Assembly: GCF_013282745.1 (NCBI RefSeq)
Contig: NZ_CP054044.1
Span: forward strand, 124,001-188,000
Length of the DNA: 64,000 nt
Reading direction: 5' to 3'
Source: Yersinia bercovieri ATCC 43970
GTDB lineage: Bacteria > Pseudomonadota > Gammaproteobacteria > Enterobacterales > Enterobacteriaceae
The stretch's first letter is position 1. Each line of letters begins with the position of its first letter. The notes under the pieces are model-generated. The model did no database searches and was not told the origin of the DNA. It worked only from the letters and a program-made list of their open reading frames with translations. The position numbers and the translations under genes are program-made. Shown in pieces: positions 48,725 through 59,132 of the stretch.

Positions 48725-50020
48725 TTATTTTGCTTTCGCTAACAACAAGTTGGCAATAGTCCGCACCCCTAACCCGGTAGCGCCTGCAGACCACTGATCC
48801 ACTGCTGCTTTACGGTAAGTGGCGGAGCAGTCAATGTGCAGCCAGCCCTGTTGGTAATTTTTCACAAAATGGGACAAGAAAGCAGCAGCAGTGCTGGCAC
48901 CCGCACTGTAAGCGGCACCCGCCACATTATTTAACTCAGCAAAATTGGATGGCAACTGGCTGCGATGGAATTCCGCCAGCGGTAAGCGCCAGAAAGGTTC
49001 GTGCTCACTTTTTGCACTGCTTAATAACTCCTGCGCCAGCTCATCATCGAAGCTGAACAGCGCATGGTAATCATTGCCCAAGGCGGTTTTTGCCGCGCCA
49101 GTTAAGGTGGCCGCATCAATAATCAGTGGTGCTTGCTGACTGGAAGCATCGATCAGGCCATCGGCCAACACCAAGCGCCCTTCTGCATCAGTATTCATGA
49201 TTTCGACCGTCTTACCATTGCGGTAACGGATAATATCACCCAGCTTAAAAGCATTGCCGCTAACCATATTGTCAGCACAGCACAGATAGAGCTTCACACG
49301 CGCTTTCAGCCCACGGGCCGCAGCCAATGCCAACGCGCCGGTCACTGTTGCCGCGCCCCCCATATCGGATTTCATCGAATCCATAAACGCGCTCTGTTTC
49401 AGGCTGTAACCGCCTGAATCAAAAGTAATTCCCTTGCCGACCAGACAAGCCATTACTGGTGCATCAGGGTTACCGGTCGGGTTATAGTCCAGCGCCAATA
49501 GTACCGGAGCACGATCAGATCCGCGCCCGACGGTATAAATTCCGGCATAACCCTGCTCGCGCAGATCTTCACCTTTGGTGATGCGGTAGGTGACGGCATC
49601 ACAAGATACCGCACACAGCAGATCAATGGCATTTTTCGCCAGTTGCTCTGGGCCGAGATCCTCAGCCGGGGCGTTAATGGTGTCACGCACCCAGTCAATA
49701 ATCTTAAGACGCTGTTCTAGCTCGGTTTTTTCGTTCTCTGGCAGCTCTGCCCACTCAACACTGCGCTGGCCTTTTGGCCCACGGAACCCTTGCCAAAATG
49801 CCCAGCTCTGCTCCAGACCCCAGCCCTCACCGGCCAGTTTTACCTGCTTAATACCTTGCCCATCTATCTTGCGGGCGGCACGTTGAATAGCACCCAATTG
49901 GCCGTTCGCCGTCAGATGGATGGTCATGCCCTCAGCATCAGTGCTGAGCAGCGCTTTTTCGCCCCAACGGGCATCGGCAGGATTATCGGATAGGGATACT
50001 TGCATTATTTCTGTTGTCAT
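48725..50020 (-). CDS. pepB: Peptidase B (M17 aminopeptidase) PepB
   Basis: 431-residue leucyl-aminopeptidase family enzyme. The M17 signature [14 protein letters not shown] provides metal ligands, with [13 protein letters not shown] and [12 protein letters not shown] also in the active site. It removes N-terminal residues from small peptides. ATG 50020 has GAGGTCG upstream and fits the E. coli N-terminus; an in-frame ATG 15 bp upstream is less likely. Copies of a hairpin repeat lie on both sides. Confidence 0.95.
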   Translation of the reverse strand: MTTEIMQVSLSDNPADARWGEKALLSTDAEGMTIHLTANGQLGAIQRAARKIDGQGIKQVKLAGEGWGLEQSWAFWQGFRGPKGQRSVEWAELPENEKTELEQRLKIIDWVRDTINAPAEDLGPEQLAKNAIDLLCAVSCDAVTYRITKGEDLREQGYAGIYTVGRGSDRAPVLLALDYNPTGNPDAPVMACLVGKGITFDSGGYSLKQSAFMDSMKSDMGGAATVTGALALAAARGLKARVKLYLCCADNMVSGNAFKLGDIIRYRNGKTVEIMNTDAEGRLVLADGLIDASSQQAPLIIDAATLTGAAKTALGNDYHALFSFDDELAQELLSSAKSEHEPFWRLPLAEFHRSQLPSNFAELNNVAGAAYSAGASTAAAFLSHFVKNYQQGWLHIDCSATYRKAAVDQWSAGATGLGVRTIANLLLAKAK

Positions 50021-50252
50021 CGACGACCTCGTCATTATTATTTTTTGCTGTTATTCAGCTGATAATACGTGACTCTGTGTTAGCCACGGCGGAACAAAAA
50101 TTTCTATCGAACAAGCCAACACTTTACGCTAAAAAGTCACTTTCGTTAGAGATAATGTAACAGATAAAAAGTAACAGAAAGCAAAAGGGCCGCTTACGCG
50201 ACCCTTAAACTGCTGACAAACCCCAATGACTCGATCTGGAACGGAGAGGACG

Positions 50253-50337
50253 GGTAGAAGAGTAAAGCGTCCGCGCCAGGGATGGCGCGGCTCGAGCCTC
50301 CAGGGAGGGATTGACGGCGTCTTTACGATCTACTTGT
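50253..50337. repeat. Hairpin repeat, copy 2 (pepB-iscX gap)
   Basis: GGTAGAAGAGTAAAGCGTC, CGCGCCAGGGATGGCGCG, CCTCCAGGGAGGG and TGACGGCGTCTTTACGATC: about 85% like the copy at 48613, same direction. It contains two local hairpins and partly complementary outer ends. The rest of the 353-bp gap 50021-50373 shows nothing recognised. Confidence 0.7.
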
Positions 50338-50373
50338 TCTCTCCGCCACTCACCCGGCGGCCCTTATCAATGA

Positions 50374-50574
50374 TTAGCTAAACTCATCTAACCAAACCAG
50401 CAAAATAGCTTCCAGCACTTTCTCATTCGATGCTTGCGGGTCATCATCAAAATCTTCTAGGGAGCAAATCCACTGATGCATATCGGTAAAGCGCACCGTT
50501 TTGGGATCGATATCGGGGAATTGGTCGTAAAGGGCTTCGCCAATCTCACGGCTATCTTGCCAGGTCATGCTCAT
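50374..50574 (-). CDS. iscX: Fe-S assembly accessory protein IscX (YfhJ)
   Basis: 66-residue acidic protein ([20 protein letters not shown]...[23 protein letters not shown]). It binds IscS at the same site as the frataxin CyaY and modulates cluster assembly. Length equals E. coli IscX. ATG 50574 has GGGAG seven bases upstream and begins one base after the fdx stop codon, so it is the last gene of the isc operon. Longer in-frame starts run into fdx. Confidence 0.95.
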   Translation of the reverse strand: MSMTWQDSREIGEALYDQFPDIDPKTVRFTDMHQWICSLEDFDDDPQASNEKVLEAILLVWLDEFS

Positions 50575-50575
50575 A

Positions 50576-50911
50576 TCAGTGCTCCCGTGCATGGTTAATG
50601 GTGTAACGCGGGATCTCAACCACCAGATCTTCGTCGGTGACTCTGGCCTGACAGCTCAGGCGGCTCTCTGGCTCCAGACCCCATGCTTTATCCAACATGT
50701 CATCCTCCAGCTCGCTACTCTCCGGCAGGGAGTCAAAACCTTCGCGCACCACACAGTGGCAGGTGGTGCAGGCGCAGGATTTCTCACAGGCGTGCTCAAT
50801 ATCAATGCCATTACGCAGGGCAACGTCCAGAATGGTCTCACCCTGGGTTGCTTCCAGCACTGCGCCATCCGGGCAGAGGTCTTTATGGGGCAGAAATACT
50901 ATTTTGGGCAT
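50576..50911 (-). CDS. fdx: [2Fe-2S] ferredoxin Fdx
   Basis: 111-residue ISC-type ferredoxin. Cluster ligands are Cys42, Cys48, Cys51 and Cys87 ([11 protein letters not shown] and RLSCQAR). It delivers electrons during cluster assembly on IscU. Its ATG lies 2 bp after the hscA stop codon. Confidence 0.97.
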   Translation of the reverse strand: MPKIVFLPHKDLCPDGAVLEATQGETILDVALRNGIDIEHACEKSCACTTCHCVVREGFDSLPESSELEDDMLDKAWGLEPESRLSCQARVTDEDLVVEIPRYTINHAREH

Positions 50912-50913
50912 GA

Positions 50914-52764
50914 TTAAACCTCATCCACTGAATGGCCAGCCAAAGCACGGCGAATGGAGGCATCCATCCGGCGCGCGGCAAAATCTTGCGTTTGTGCATC
51001 TAACGCCTTGATCGCAGCTTCGATTGCCTGTGGGTCGCTGCCCTGCATCTGCTGCTGTAATAACGTCATCCCTTGCGCGATAGCGCTGCTCTCTTGCTCA
51101 CTGAGTAGTGCCGCGTCTTGCGCCAATGCGCCCTGCAGACTCTCCAGCACCCGGGCGGCTTCGACTTGTTGCTCCGCCAGCTTACGTGCACTGATATCGG
51201 CCTGTGCATTAACCATCGAATCTTTAATCATGTTGGCTATCTCATTATCAGATAGCCCATAAGATGGCTTCACTTGAATCGATGCTTCAACGCCGGTGGA
51301 TTTCTCCATCGCCGTGACACTCAATAGCCCATCCGCATCCACCTGAAAAGTGACGCGAATATGCGCCCCGCCCGCAGGCAGTGGCGGCAGGCCACGCAGA
51401 GTGAAACGGGCAAGCGAACGGCAATCCTGCACCCGCTCGCGCTCCCCTTGCAGCACATGGATCATCATGGCGCTCTGACCATCTTTAAAGGTGGTGAACT
51501 CTTGTGCGCGGGCCGTCGGAATGGTGGTGTTACGTGGGATGACTTTTTCCACCAAACCGCCCATGGTTTCCAGCCCCAATGAGAGCGGGATAACATCAAG
51601 CAGCAGCATGTCGCTGTCTGGCTTATTGCCCACCAGAATGTCAGCCTGAATAGCCGCGCCGATGGCGACCACTTTATCGGGGTCGATCGTGGTCAGCGGC
51701 GTGCGGCCAAAGAACTGCCCCACCTGCTCACGCACCAGCGGCACGCGGGTCGAGCCGCCGACCATCACCACTTGCAGCACCTCGTCAGCAGTAACACCGG
51801 CGTCTTTCAGTGCGCGACGGCAAGCCATGAGTGTGCGCTTAATCAGCAAGGCAATCAGGGATTCAAACTGCGCCCGCGTGATCTGCCCTTGCCAGCCAGC
51901 CACCGAGACCTCGGCAACATCGGCATCACTCAAAGCAATTTTGGCGGCAATCGCCGCATCAAGTAGCTGCCGCTGAATAGTGTGATCATCACGGGAATCA
52001 ATGCCAGCTTGCTCACGCAGCCAATCGGCTAATAGATGGTCGAAATCATCGCCCCCTAATGCCGAGTCACCGCCGGTTGCCAGCACTTCAAACACCCCAC
52101 GACTGAGGCGCAAAATGGAGATATCAAAAGTGCCGCCCCCCAGATCGTAAACCGCGATCACCCCCTCCTGACCGGAGTCCAGACCATATGCGATAGCCGC
52201 AGCGGTTGGCTCATTCAATAAGCGCAACACATGCAGCCCGGCCAGACGTGCGGCATCTTTGGTGCCCTGACGCTGCGCATCATCGAAATAGGCCGGAACC
52301 GTGATCACCACACCATCCAACTCTCCCTCCAGCGCCGCCTGCGCGCGCTGCGTCAAGGTTTTCAGAATATCGGCAGAGACCTGCACCGGATTGACCCATC
52401 CCGTGGCGGTCTGGATCATCGGCAGGCCATTCTCGCTAGGCTGGAATTGGTAAGGCAGATTGGGGTAGCGCTGTTGGATATCCGCCAAAGAGCGGCCCAT
52501 CATGCGTTTGACTGAGCTGATGGTGTTGACCGGGTCCTGCGCGGCGAACTCGCGCGCATGCCAACCGACATCAATGCCATTTTGTTGATAATGAACCACC
52601 GAGGGCAGAAGATCCCGCTGTTGTTCATCGACCAGCGTTTGCGCTTTACCGCTGCGCACCGTGGCAATCAATGAGTTGGTGGTGCCTAAATCTATCCCTG
52701 CCGCCAGCCGCCGTTGATGCGGGGCCGCAGTTAAACCAGGCTCACTAATTTGTAATAAGGCCAT
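50914..52764 (-). CDS. hscA: Fe-S assembly Hsp70 chaperone HscA
   Basis: 616-residue DnaK-type ATPase (E. coli 616). [14 protein letters not shown] is the phosphate-1 motif, [15 protein letters not shown] the phosphate-2 motif and [14 protein letters not shown] the adenosine motif; the substrate-binding beta domain and helical lid follow. It recognises the LPPVK loop of IscU (LPPVKIH in this window) with the co-chaperone HscB. The gap to hscB is 134 bp, wider than in E. coli, without a recognised element. Confidence 0.97.
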   Translation of the reverse strand: MALLQISEPGLTAAPHQRRLAAGIDLGTTNSLIATVRSGKAQTLVDEQQRDLLPSVVHYQQNGIDVGWHAREFAAQDPVNTISSVKRMMGRSLADIQQRYPNLPYQFQPSENGLPMIQTATGWVNPVQVSADILKTLTQRAQAALEGELDGVVITVPAYFDDAQRQGTKDAARLAGLHVLRLLNEPTAAAIAYGLDSGQEGVIAVYDLGGGTFDISILRLSRGVFEVLATGGDSALGGDDFDHLLADWLREQAGIDSRDDHTIQRQLLDAAIAAKIALSDADVAEVSVAGWQGQITRAQFESLIALLIKRTLMACRRALKDAGVTADEVLQVVMVGGSTRVPLVREQVGQFFGRTPLTTIDPDKVVAIGAAIQADILVGNKPDSDMLLLDVIPLSLGLETMGGLVEKVIPRNTTIPTARAQEFTTFKDGQSAMMIHVLQGERERVQDCRSLARFTLRGLPPLPAGGAHIRVTFQVDADGLLSVTAMEKSTGVEASIQVKPSYGLSDNEIANMIKDSMVNAQADISARKLAEQQVEAARVLESLQGALAQDAALLSEQESSAIAQGMTLLQQQMQGSDPQAIEAAIKALDAQTQDFAARRMDASIRRALAGHSVDEV

Positions 52765-52898
52765 GTTGAGCTTCCATCAATCATGAGTCTAAAAAGCAAA
52801 ATCTATCCGGCGAGATACCAAGGCCTTGCGTTATATTCAGATCTGTTGCAAAGGTCGTTTGATATATCACTGTTATAAGAGTTTGTCGGGCAACATCC

Positions 52899-53423
52899 TC
52901 AGGAAAAATCATCAAACAGGCGCTCTTCTAGCTGTTCAACCTGCTGCTGCAATTTATCCAGAAAACGTAATTTCCGCACCGTATCCGCGGCTGACGCCCA
53001 CAGCTGTTGATCCAGTTGCTCAACCATCTGCTGACTACGCCTTTGCGTCATCAAAGCCAGACGGCGGCTGAATGCCGCAAGCTGTGTTTCAGCATCGGGT
53101 TGGTGTTCGATGGCATCAAGCTCTTCGCGCAGCTCCAACTGCTCCATCAAAAACGCGGTATCGCGCATCGTGTGCTGTTCGTTGCCTAAATCAAAACCCT
53201 GCAAAGATAGCATATACTCGGCCCGTTTTAACGGGTGCTTGAGGGTTTGGTAGCCATCATTGATGGTCGCGGCTTGTTGCAATGAGGCCAAACGTTCGCG
53301 CTCAGGCTGGTTGGCAAAACGGTCAGGGTGGAATTGACGTTGCAACTCTTGATAGCGGGTAGTGAGTTGGTTGCCATCAAGCTGATAGCGAGGTGGTAGC
53401 CCGAATAGTGTGAAGTAATCCAT
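52899..53423 (-). CDS. hscB: Fe-S assembly co-chaperone HscB
   Basis: 174-residue J-domain protein; HPD is at 32-34 (FHPDRF). The C-terminal three-helix part binds IscU. ATG 53423 agrees with the family N-terminus [10 protein letters not shown]; the longer frame would start within the ERIC element upstream. No strong ribosome-binding site is visible, and an ERIC lies just before the gene. Confidence 0.96.
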   Translation of the reverse strand: MDYFTLFGLPPRYQLDGNQLTTRYQELQRQFHPDRFANQPERERLASLQQAATINDGYQTLKHPLKRAEYMLSLQGFDLGNEQHTMRDTAFLMEQLELREELDAIEHQPDAETQLAAFSRRLALMTQRRSQQMVEQLDQQLWASAADTVRKLRFLDKLQQQVEQLEERLFDDFS

Positions 53424-53438
53424 AACATGCTCTGGAGT

Positions 53439-53515
53439 TATCCCCTTCGTCCTTGAAGCTGCAGGGGTGTTAGCTGCGCTCACTCCCCTGTAACTCTAAT
53501 GACGTTGGGTATATA
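53439..53515. repeat. Internally deleted ERIC between iscA and hscB
   Basis: Reads TATCCCCTTCGTCCTTGAAGCTGCAGG, then GTTAGCTGCGCTCACTCCCCTGTAAC, then TCTAATGACGTTGGGTATA; the central CCCGAATCACT/CATCGGG core present in full ERICs is lost. It lies within the isc operon, 16 bp before the hscB start. Confidence 0.8.
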
Positions 53516-53551
53516 AGGTATCAAGTGCCTGAGGTAGGAACAAAAACAGGA

Positions 53552-53875
53552 TCAGACGTTAAAGCTTTCGCCACATCCGCACTCATTGGAGACGTTCGGA
53601 TTGTTGAACTTAAAGCCCTCGTTCAGCCCCTCTTTGACGAAATCCAGTTCAGTGCCGTCAAGATAGACCATGCTTTTGCCGTCGATGATCACTTTCACGC
53701 CTTTGTCTTCAAAAACGATATCGTCATCGTTCATTTCATCAACAAATTCGAGCACATATGCCATGCCGGAGCAGCCCGAAGTTCTGACACCCAAGCGCAG
53801 ACCTAAGCCCTTACCACGGTGACTTAAAAAGGCGCTGACCCGCTGTGCAGCACTGTCGCTGATTGATATCGACAT
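53552..53875 (-). CDS. iscA: A-type Fe-S carrier IscA
   Basis: 107-residue A-type carrier. The three ligands are Cys35 (TSGCSGMAY) and Cys99/Cys101 (NECGCGESF). It accepts clusters from IscU and passes them to apo-proteins. The 124-bp gap to iscU is longer than usual for this operon and shows nothing recognised. Confidence 0.97.
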   Translation of the reverse strand: MSISISDSAAQRVSAFLSHRGKGLGLRLGVRTSGCSGMAYVLEFVDEMNDDDIVFEDKGVKVIIDGKSMVYLDGTELDFVKEGLNEGFKFNNPNVSNECGCGESFNV

Positions 53876-53999
53876 ACAGCTTCCTCAACTCTGAAACCCG
53901 CCCATATCCCCATCATCTTTCAAACCGCAGGTGTATTGGAATGCAGTATCTTGAAATTTTTTAGGAAAATGAGCCAGTTATTAATAACCTATTTTACAA

Positions 54000-54386
54000 C
54001 TACTTGGCAGTGTGTTTGCTTTTGTAGTCGGCGATAGCAGCTTTAATGGCGTCTTCCGCCAGAATTGAGCAGTGAATTTTGACTGGCGGTAACTCCAGCT
54101 CTTCGGCGATCTGCGTATTTTTGATAGCTTCTGCCTGATCCAGAGATTTGCCTTTCATCCATTCAGTGACCAGAGAGCTGGAAGCAATGGCAGAGCCGCA
54201 ACCATAAGTCTTGAAACGTGCATCTTCAATGATGCCAGCTTCGTTAACTTTGATCTGCAACTTCATGACATCACCACAAGCGGGGGCGCCAACCATGCCG
54301 CTACCGACGCTAGGATCTGCGTTGTCGAATGAACCGACGTTGCGGGGATTTTCGTAATGATCGATTACTTTTTCGCTGTAAGCCAT
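54000..54386 (-). CDS. iscU: Fe-S cluster scaffold IscU
   Basis: 128-residue scaffold on which [2Fe-2S] clusters form. Conserved ligands are Cys37 (PACGDV, with Asp39), Cys63 (TYGCGSA), His105 and Cys106 (KIHCSI). LPPVK (99-103) is the HscA-binding motif. It follows iscS by 30 bp. Confidence 0.98.
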   Translation of the reverse strand: MAYSEKVIDHYENPRNVGSFDNADPSVGSGMVGAPACGDVMKLQIKVNEAGIIEDARFKTYGCGSAIASSSLVTEWMKGKSLDQAEAIKNTQIAEELELPPVKIHCSILAEDAIKAAIADYKSKHTAK

Positions 54387-54416
54387 GTGATTACTCCTGA
54401 GTCTTAAAGTCTGGAA

Positions 54417-55646
54417 TTAATGGTGAGACCATTCAATGCTGCTGATATCCACGCCCTGCTTGAACATATCCCACAACGGAGACAAGTCACGCAGACGGCC
54501 AATGGATTTACGAACCAGCGCAATGGCGTAGTCGATCTCCTCTTCGGTGGTGAAACGCCCCAGAGAGAAACGGATTGAACTGTGAGCCAGTTCGTCGTTC
54601 ATCCCTAACGCGCGCAACACGTAAGAAGGTTCCAGACTCGCGGAGGTACAGGCGGAACCTGATGAAACAGCCAAATCTTTCAGTGCCATGATCAGCGATT
54701 CACCTTCAACATAGTTGAAGCTGACGTTCAGAATGCCAGGTGCGCCACTCTCCAAATCGCCATTCAGGTAAACTTCTTCGATATCTTTAAGACCGTTCCA
54801 CAAACGCAGACGCAGTGAACGCAGACGTGCTGCTTCACTCTCCATCTCCTCTTTCGCGATACGGTAAGCTTCACCCATGCCAGCAATCTGGTGCACCGGT
54901 AAGGTGCCAGAACGCATACCGCGCTCATGACCACCGCCGTGCTGCTGTGCTTCGATACGAATTCGCGGTTTGCGGCGAACAAACAGTGCGCCAATGCCCA
55001 TCGGGCCATAAACTTTATGGGCAGAGAAGGACATCAGATCGACTTTCAGTTTGCTCAGATCAATGGGCAATTTACCGACACTTTGGGTGGCATCAACGTG
55101 GAAAATGATCCCGCGACTGCGGCACATTTCGCCGATTGCTGCGATATCCTGCACCACACCAATCTCATTATTCACGTGCATGATGGAAACCAGAATGGTC
55201 TCTGCACGCATTGCCGCTTCAAGCTGTTTCAGGTCGATAATACCGTTAGACTGCGGTGCCAGATAGGTCACTTCGAAGCCTTCACGCTCCAGTTGGCGAC
55301 AGGTATCCAGCACCGCTTTATGTTCGGTTTTACAGGTGATGATGTGCTTGCCCTTCTTCTGATAGAAGTTAGCAGCACCTTTGATTGCCAGGTTATCAGA
55401 CTCAGTGGCACCGGAGGTGAAGACTATCTCGCGAGGGTCAGCACCGACTAATGCGGCAATATCATTACGTGCAATATCAACAGCTTCTTCTGCCTGCCAG
55501 CCGAACTTGTGGGAACGCGAGGCGGGGTTACCGAAAATGCCATCCAGAGTCAGATACTGCATCATTTTTTCAGCGACACGAGGATCTACCGGGGTGGTTG
55601 CTGCATAATCCAAATAGATCGGTGTCTTTACTTTTGATTCGGTCAT
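54417..55646 (-). CDS. iscS: Cysteine desulfurase IscS
   Basis: 409-residue PLP enzyme that takes sulfur from cysteine for Fe-S clusters and thiolated tRNA. The PLP lysine is in [10 protein letters not shown] (about Lys211), and the sulfur-carrying cysteine is in [12 protein letters not shown] (about Cys333). The N-terminus ([14 protein letters not shown]) is five residues longer than in E. coli, because no start codon exists at the usual place. Confidence 0.97.
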   Translation of the reverse strand: MTESKVKTPIYLDYAATTPVDPRVAEKMMQYLTLDGIFGNPASRSHKFGWQAEEAVDIARNDIAALVGADPREIVFTSGATESDNLAIKGAANFYQKKGKHIITCKTEHKAVLDTCRQLEREGFEVTYLAPQSNGIIDLKQLEAAMRAETILVSIMHVNNEIGVVQDIAAIGEMCRSRGIIFHVDATQSVGKLPIDLSKLKVDLMSFSAHKVYGPMGIGALFVRRKPRIRIEAQQHGGGHERGMRSGTLPVHQIAGMGEAYRIAKEEMESEAARLRSLRLRLWNGLKDIEEVYLNGDLESGAPGILNVSFNYVEGESLIMALKDLAVSSGSACTSASLEPSYVLRALGMNDELAHSSIRFSLGRFTTEEEIDYAIALVRKSIGRLRDLSPLWDMFKQGVDISSIEWSHH

Positions 55647-55699
55647 TGCTCTTATGCTCCGTACATCACTTCCAAAACGTAAAATTCCGCAGATTCTGC

Positions 55700-56194
55700 T
55701 TATGCGCGCAGATTGACGTTGATCGTCTCTTGCGGTCGACCACTGGTCGTACGGCGCGTATCGTTATCCTGACGATCCGCAACCTCTAGGATATCTTTGT
55801 TATTAACTAACTCTGCCAGTGTGATGTCGTTCAGAAAGCCGCAAATGCGTTTACTTAAATCACACCATAATGAGTGAGTCAGACAAATATTACCGTCCTG
55901 ACACCCCTCTTTACCCTTGCAACGGGTGGCATCGACAGAATCATCAACGGCGATGATAACAGCACCGACCGCAATAGCTGCTGCATCTTTACCCAGCAGA
56001 TAACCGCCACCTGGACCACGCACGCTGGCCACTAAGCCATTTTTGCGTAACCGTGAGAAAAGTTGTTCCAGGTAGGATAATGAGATCCCTTGACGGTCAG
56101 AAATATCGGCCAGAGGAACTGGCCCGTCATGGGAATGTAATGCCACATCAAGCATGGCGGTCACGGCATAACGGCCTTTGGATGTCAGTCTCAT
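55700..56194 (-). CDS. iscR: Fe-S cluster-sensing transcription factor IscR
   Basis: 164-residue Rrf2-family regulator. The winged helix covers about 1-65; [2Fe-2S] ligands are Cys92, Cys98, Cys104 and His107 ([16 protein letters not shown]). As holo-protein it represses the isc operon, and it regulates many other genes in apo-form. ATG 56194 gives the family start [15 protein letters not shown]; the longer frame is not supported. First gene of iscRSUA-hscBA-fdx-iscX. Confidence 0.97.
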   Translation of the reverse strand: MRLTSKGRYAVTAMLDVALHSHDGPVPLADISDRQGISLSYLEQLFSRLRKNGLVASVRGPGGGYLLGKDAAAIAVGAVIIAVDDSVDATRCKGKEGCQDGNICLTHSLWCDLSKRICGFLNDITLAELVNNKDILEVADRQDNDTRRTTSGRPQETINVNLRA

Positions 56195-56235
56195 AGCTAA
56201 AATTACCTGTTGACGAAAACAAGTCCGAAGTCTGA

Positions 56236-56287
56236 CATTCTTGAGTGTTTCAGTCAACTATTTAACCTAGTAAATCACTCAAGTATT
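56236..56287 (-). promoter_or_regulatory. IscR-type operators in the isc promoter
   Basis: On the minus strand, ATAGTTGACTGAAACACTCAAGAATG (read as two adjacent pieces, 56236-56261) and ATACTTGAGTGATTTACTAGG (about 56267-56287) both resemble the type 1 IscR site, which has GACT and AGTC arms about five bases apart. TTGACT at 56252-56257 also looks like the -35 element. The same arrangement controls iscR in E. coli. Exact operator borders are estimated. Confidence 0.65.
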
Positions 56288-56350
56288 ATTGGCCTATCCC
56301 ATTTTCAATAATATGGGTCGAATTCTGAAACAACAACTTGATATAACACA

Positions 56351-57124
56351 TTAATTTTTACCATCCCCCAGCGAATCACCCGCAGCGCGCTGTGGATATT
56401 TATCCTGCTTTTCGATCGATGTCAGCATTCCACGCAAGATATTTAGCTCTTGGGCCTCTGGACGCGCGCGGGTAAACAGGCGACGTAACTTACTCATAAT
56501 CTGGCCTGGATGTGCCTGACGGATGAAACCGGTGTGGGACAAAACCTGTTCCAGATGCAGGTAAAAGCGCTCCAGATCATCCACCAATGGATAAGGGGCT
56601 TCCTCTTCTTCTATTATTGGTGCCGCCGCTTGCAGGCGATCAAGGTGTGCCACCCGCACTTCATAGGCCAAGATTTGAACGGCCATCGCCAAATTCAATG
56701 AGCTGTATTCCGGGTTTGCCGGGATCGCGACATGGTAATGACATTTTTGCAGCTCATCGTTGGTCAAACCCACGCGCTCACGACCAAATACCAGTGCTAC
56801 CGGCGCATGTTCTGCTTCACGTGCGCTACGCACGCCACATTCGCGCGGCTCCAGCATCGGCCAAGGCAGTGTGCGGGAGCGGGCGCTAGTGCCGACCACC
56901 AAACTGCACCCAGCCAGCGCTTCATCCAAGGTATCGACTATAGTGGCGTTGCCTATGACATCACTGGCACCTGCGGATAGCGCAATGGCCTGAGAATCCG
57001 GTTTTACCAACGGATTAACCAGATACAAATTGGTTAATCCCATGGTTTTCATGGCTCTGGCTGTCGAACCCATGTTGCCGGTATGAGAAGTCTCAACCAA
57101 AACGATACGAATATTGTGTAGCAT
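56351..57124 (-). CDS. trmJ: tRNA (cytidine/uridine-32-2'-O)-methyltransferase TrmJ
   Basis: 257-residue SPOUT-class methyltransferase. The N-terminal half (about 1-165) carries the knot segments [16 protein letters not shown] and [23 protein letters not shown]; the helical C-terminal half binds the tRNA anticodon arm. It methylates the ribose of position 32 of several tRNAs. It is divergent from suhB and upstream of iscR, as in E. coli. Confidence 0.95.
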   Translation of the reverse strand: MLHNIRIVLVETSHTGNMGSTARAMKTMGLTNLYLVNPLVKPDSQAIALSAGASDVIGNATIVDTLDEALAGCSLVVGTSARSRTLPWPMLEPRECGVRSAREAEHAPVALVFGRERVGLTNDELQKCHYHVAIPANPEYSSLNLAMAVQILAYEVRVAHLDRLQAAAPIIEEEEAPYPLVDDLERFYLHLEQVLSHTGFIRQAHPGQIMSKLRRLFTRARPEAQELNILRGMLTSIEKQDKYPQRAAGDSLGDGKN

Positions 57125-57242
57125 ACAAACTCTGAGGATAACGGGGAATCGCCATATCTTAACACAGACATATGAATTTATCAGAACCCCTGCTATACTA
57201 CGCGCCGTTTCTCGTTCTTTAACATCCTAGTGGAAGATACCC

Positions 57243-58046
57243 ATGCATCCGATGCTGACTATCGCCATACGCGCTGCGCGTAAGGCCGGTAACCTGATTG
57301 CCAAAAATTATGAAACTCCGGACGCTGTCGAAGCGAGCCAGAAAGGCAGTAATGACTTTGTTACTAATGTAGACCGTGATGCAGAGCATCTGATTATCGA
57401 CGTTATCCGTAAATCTTACCCAAAACACTCTATTATCAGTGAAGAGTGCGGTGAGTTGCTCGGCGAAGATTATGATGTGCAATGGGTTATTGATCCACTG
57501 GATGGCACTACCAACTTCATCAAACGTCTCCCTCACTTCGCTGTCTCTATCGCCGTGCGCATTAAAGGCCGCACTGAAGTTGCCGTGGTTTATGACCCAA
57601 TGCGTAACGAACTGTTTACAGCCACCCGTGGTCAAGGCGCTCAGTTAAACGGTTATCGTCTGCGTGGCACCAACGCCAAAGATTTGGACGGCACCATTTT
57701 GGCAACCGGCTTCCCATTCAAAGTGAAACAGCATGCACCCGCTTATCTGCGCGTGGTGGGTAAACTGTTTGAGCAGTGTGCAGACTTCCGTCGCACCGGC
57801 TCAGCGGCGCTGGATCTGGCCTATGTTGCCGCCGGTCGTGTAGATGGCTTCTTTGAAATTGGCTTGAAACCGTGGGATTTCGCCGGTGGCGAGCTATTGG
57901 TGCGTGAGGCGGGTGGTATCGTGACTGACTTCGCTGGCGGCCATAACCATTTCAGCTCTGGCAATATCGTGGCCGGTAATCCACGCATTGTGAAATCTAT
58001 CGTTCAGGCAATGAGCGATGAAATCAGTGATGCATTGAAACGTTAA
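57243..58046 (+). CDS. suhB: Inositol-1-monophosphatase family protein SuhB
   Basis: 267-residue IMPase-fold protein. Metal-binding residues are Glu67/68 (ISEECGE) and Asp84/Asp87 (WVIDPLDGTTNF); the second signature is KPWDFAGGELLVREAGG. In E. coli SuhB also acts with Nus factors in rRNA antitermination and ribosome maturation, which is its main physiological role. It is monocistronic with a terminator. Confidence 0.96.
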   Translation: MHPMLTIAIRAARKAGNLIAKNYETPDAVEASQKGSNDFVTNVDRDAEHLIIDVIRKSYPKHSIISEECGELLGEDYDVQWVIDPLDGTTNFIKRLPHFAVSIAVRIKGRTEVAVVYDPMRNELFTATRGQGAQLNGYRLRGTNAKDLDGTILATGFPFKVKQHAPAYLRVVGKLFEQCADFRRTGSAALDLAYVAAGRVDGFFEIGLKPWDFAGGELLVREAGGIVTDFAGGHNHFSSGNIVAGNPRIVKSIVQAMSDEISDALKR

Positions 58047-58071
58047 TCCTTCGTGAATAGCGGCTTCAACT

Positions 58072-58106
58072 AAAAAGCCAGTCGGCTGATCTGACTGGCT
58101 TTTTTA
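58072..58106. terminator. Bidirectional terminator after suhB
   Basis: GCCAGTC (58077-58083) and GACTGGC (58093-58099) form a seven-base stem, with A residues before and T residues after, so it can end both suhB and the convergent NicO-family gene. Confidence 0.85.
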
Positions 58107-58115
58107 ATGCTAAAT

Positions 58116-59132
58116 TTAACGCCCGAAGGGCCGGATGCCCCCCATCATCTCCGGCTGGCTGGAGAGATAAAGCAGTACACCAGCAAACAGCAGGATCATC
58201 CCGCCAGTGAGTGCCAGGGTCGCCCAGGCTATTGCCCCCCAAGCCGCAGGTGCCTGTTTGCGGCTTAAATGCACCGCCAATCGCCGCGCATAATGGACCA
58301 ACAGGGCCAACAATGAGATGGTCAAGGAGGTGCCAATGGCCATGGCGATGGCTGACAGAATGCCCCACCAGTAAACCCCAATCACTTTAGCAAACAGCAG
58401 CACCATAATCGCACCGGAGCAAGGCCGCATCCCCATCGCCAGCACAATCGCCAGGCGGGTGCGCCAGTCATCACCAGCTTGCAACTCTTGAGCACTGGGC
58501 AGATGGCGATGCCCACAGCCGCACTCATCACTGTGGATATGATCGGCGGCTAAAGGTTGTATCCGCTGAATGGTGATTTTCCGCGGCTTTAGTGCTTTTA
58601 CCTGCTGACAGAGCCGCTTTATGGCGCGCAAGCAGAGTAGAACACCTAACCCGATAACCAACAGGAAGCTCCCCTTCTCCAACCAGAAACTGCTTTGGTG
58701 CAGATAGCGGGATGAGAGTTGCAATACCCCCAGCAGTAGCGTCACCAGCAAAATAGCCACACCACCTTGCAGTATCGAGGCGGCAAAAGTCAGTTTCAAG
58801 CTGCTTTTGAGCTGCGCCGGATGGGTCGCCAGATAAGTGATAATCACCACCTTACCATGCCCTGGCCCTACCGCATGTAGCACGCCATAGATTAGGCTGA
58901 ACATCATCAGCGCCATGCCCGTCTGATGGGGATTCGCTTTTACCTGTTGGAGTAACTGCGCCATCTGCTGATGCATGTTCTTTTGCCAAACGACTGTTTT
59001 GAAAAGCAGTTCTGGCCAGTAAAACCAGGCCACTTGTGCCGCACCAGCCAGCAGCAGTAAAAACAACAACAGTGGCCAGAGGTTTATCACCCAATGCCGC
59101 TGCCGCGTGGCGGCTGTAATCCCTACCGACAT
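58116..59132 (-). CDS. NicO/RcnA-family metal permease (ZevB-like)
   Basis: 338-residue membrane protein of the NicO family with about seven helices. Metal-binding signatures are HAVGPGHGKVV in the second helix region and GMRPCSGAIMVLLFA later; a His/Cys-rich loop (HIHSDECGCGHRH) lies between. Automatic annotation would call it a nickel/cobalt transporter. However, it overlaps a DUF1007 gene by 10 bp, a pairing known as ZevA-ZevB in Haemophilus influenzae, where it serves zinc acquisition. A Zur-like box precedes the pair, so zinc uptake is the better inference. Confidence 0.82.
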   Translation of the reverse strand: MSVGITAATRQRHWVINLWPLLLFLLLLAGAAQVAWFYWPELLFKTVVWQKNMHQQMAQLLQQVKANPHQTGMALMMFSLIYGVLHAVGPGHGKVVIITYLATHPAQLKSSLKLTFAASILQGGVAILLVTLLLGVLQLSSRYLHQSSFWLEKGSFLLVIGLGVLLCLRAIKRLCQQVKALKPRKITIQRIQPLAADHIHSDECGCGHRHLPSAQELQAGDDWRTRLAIVLAMGMRPCSGAIMVLLFAKVIGVYWWGILSAIAMAIGTSLTISLLALLVHYARRLAVHLSRKQAPAAWGAIAWATLALTGGMILLFAGVLLYLSSQPEMMGGIRPFGR

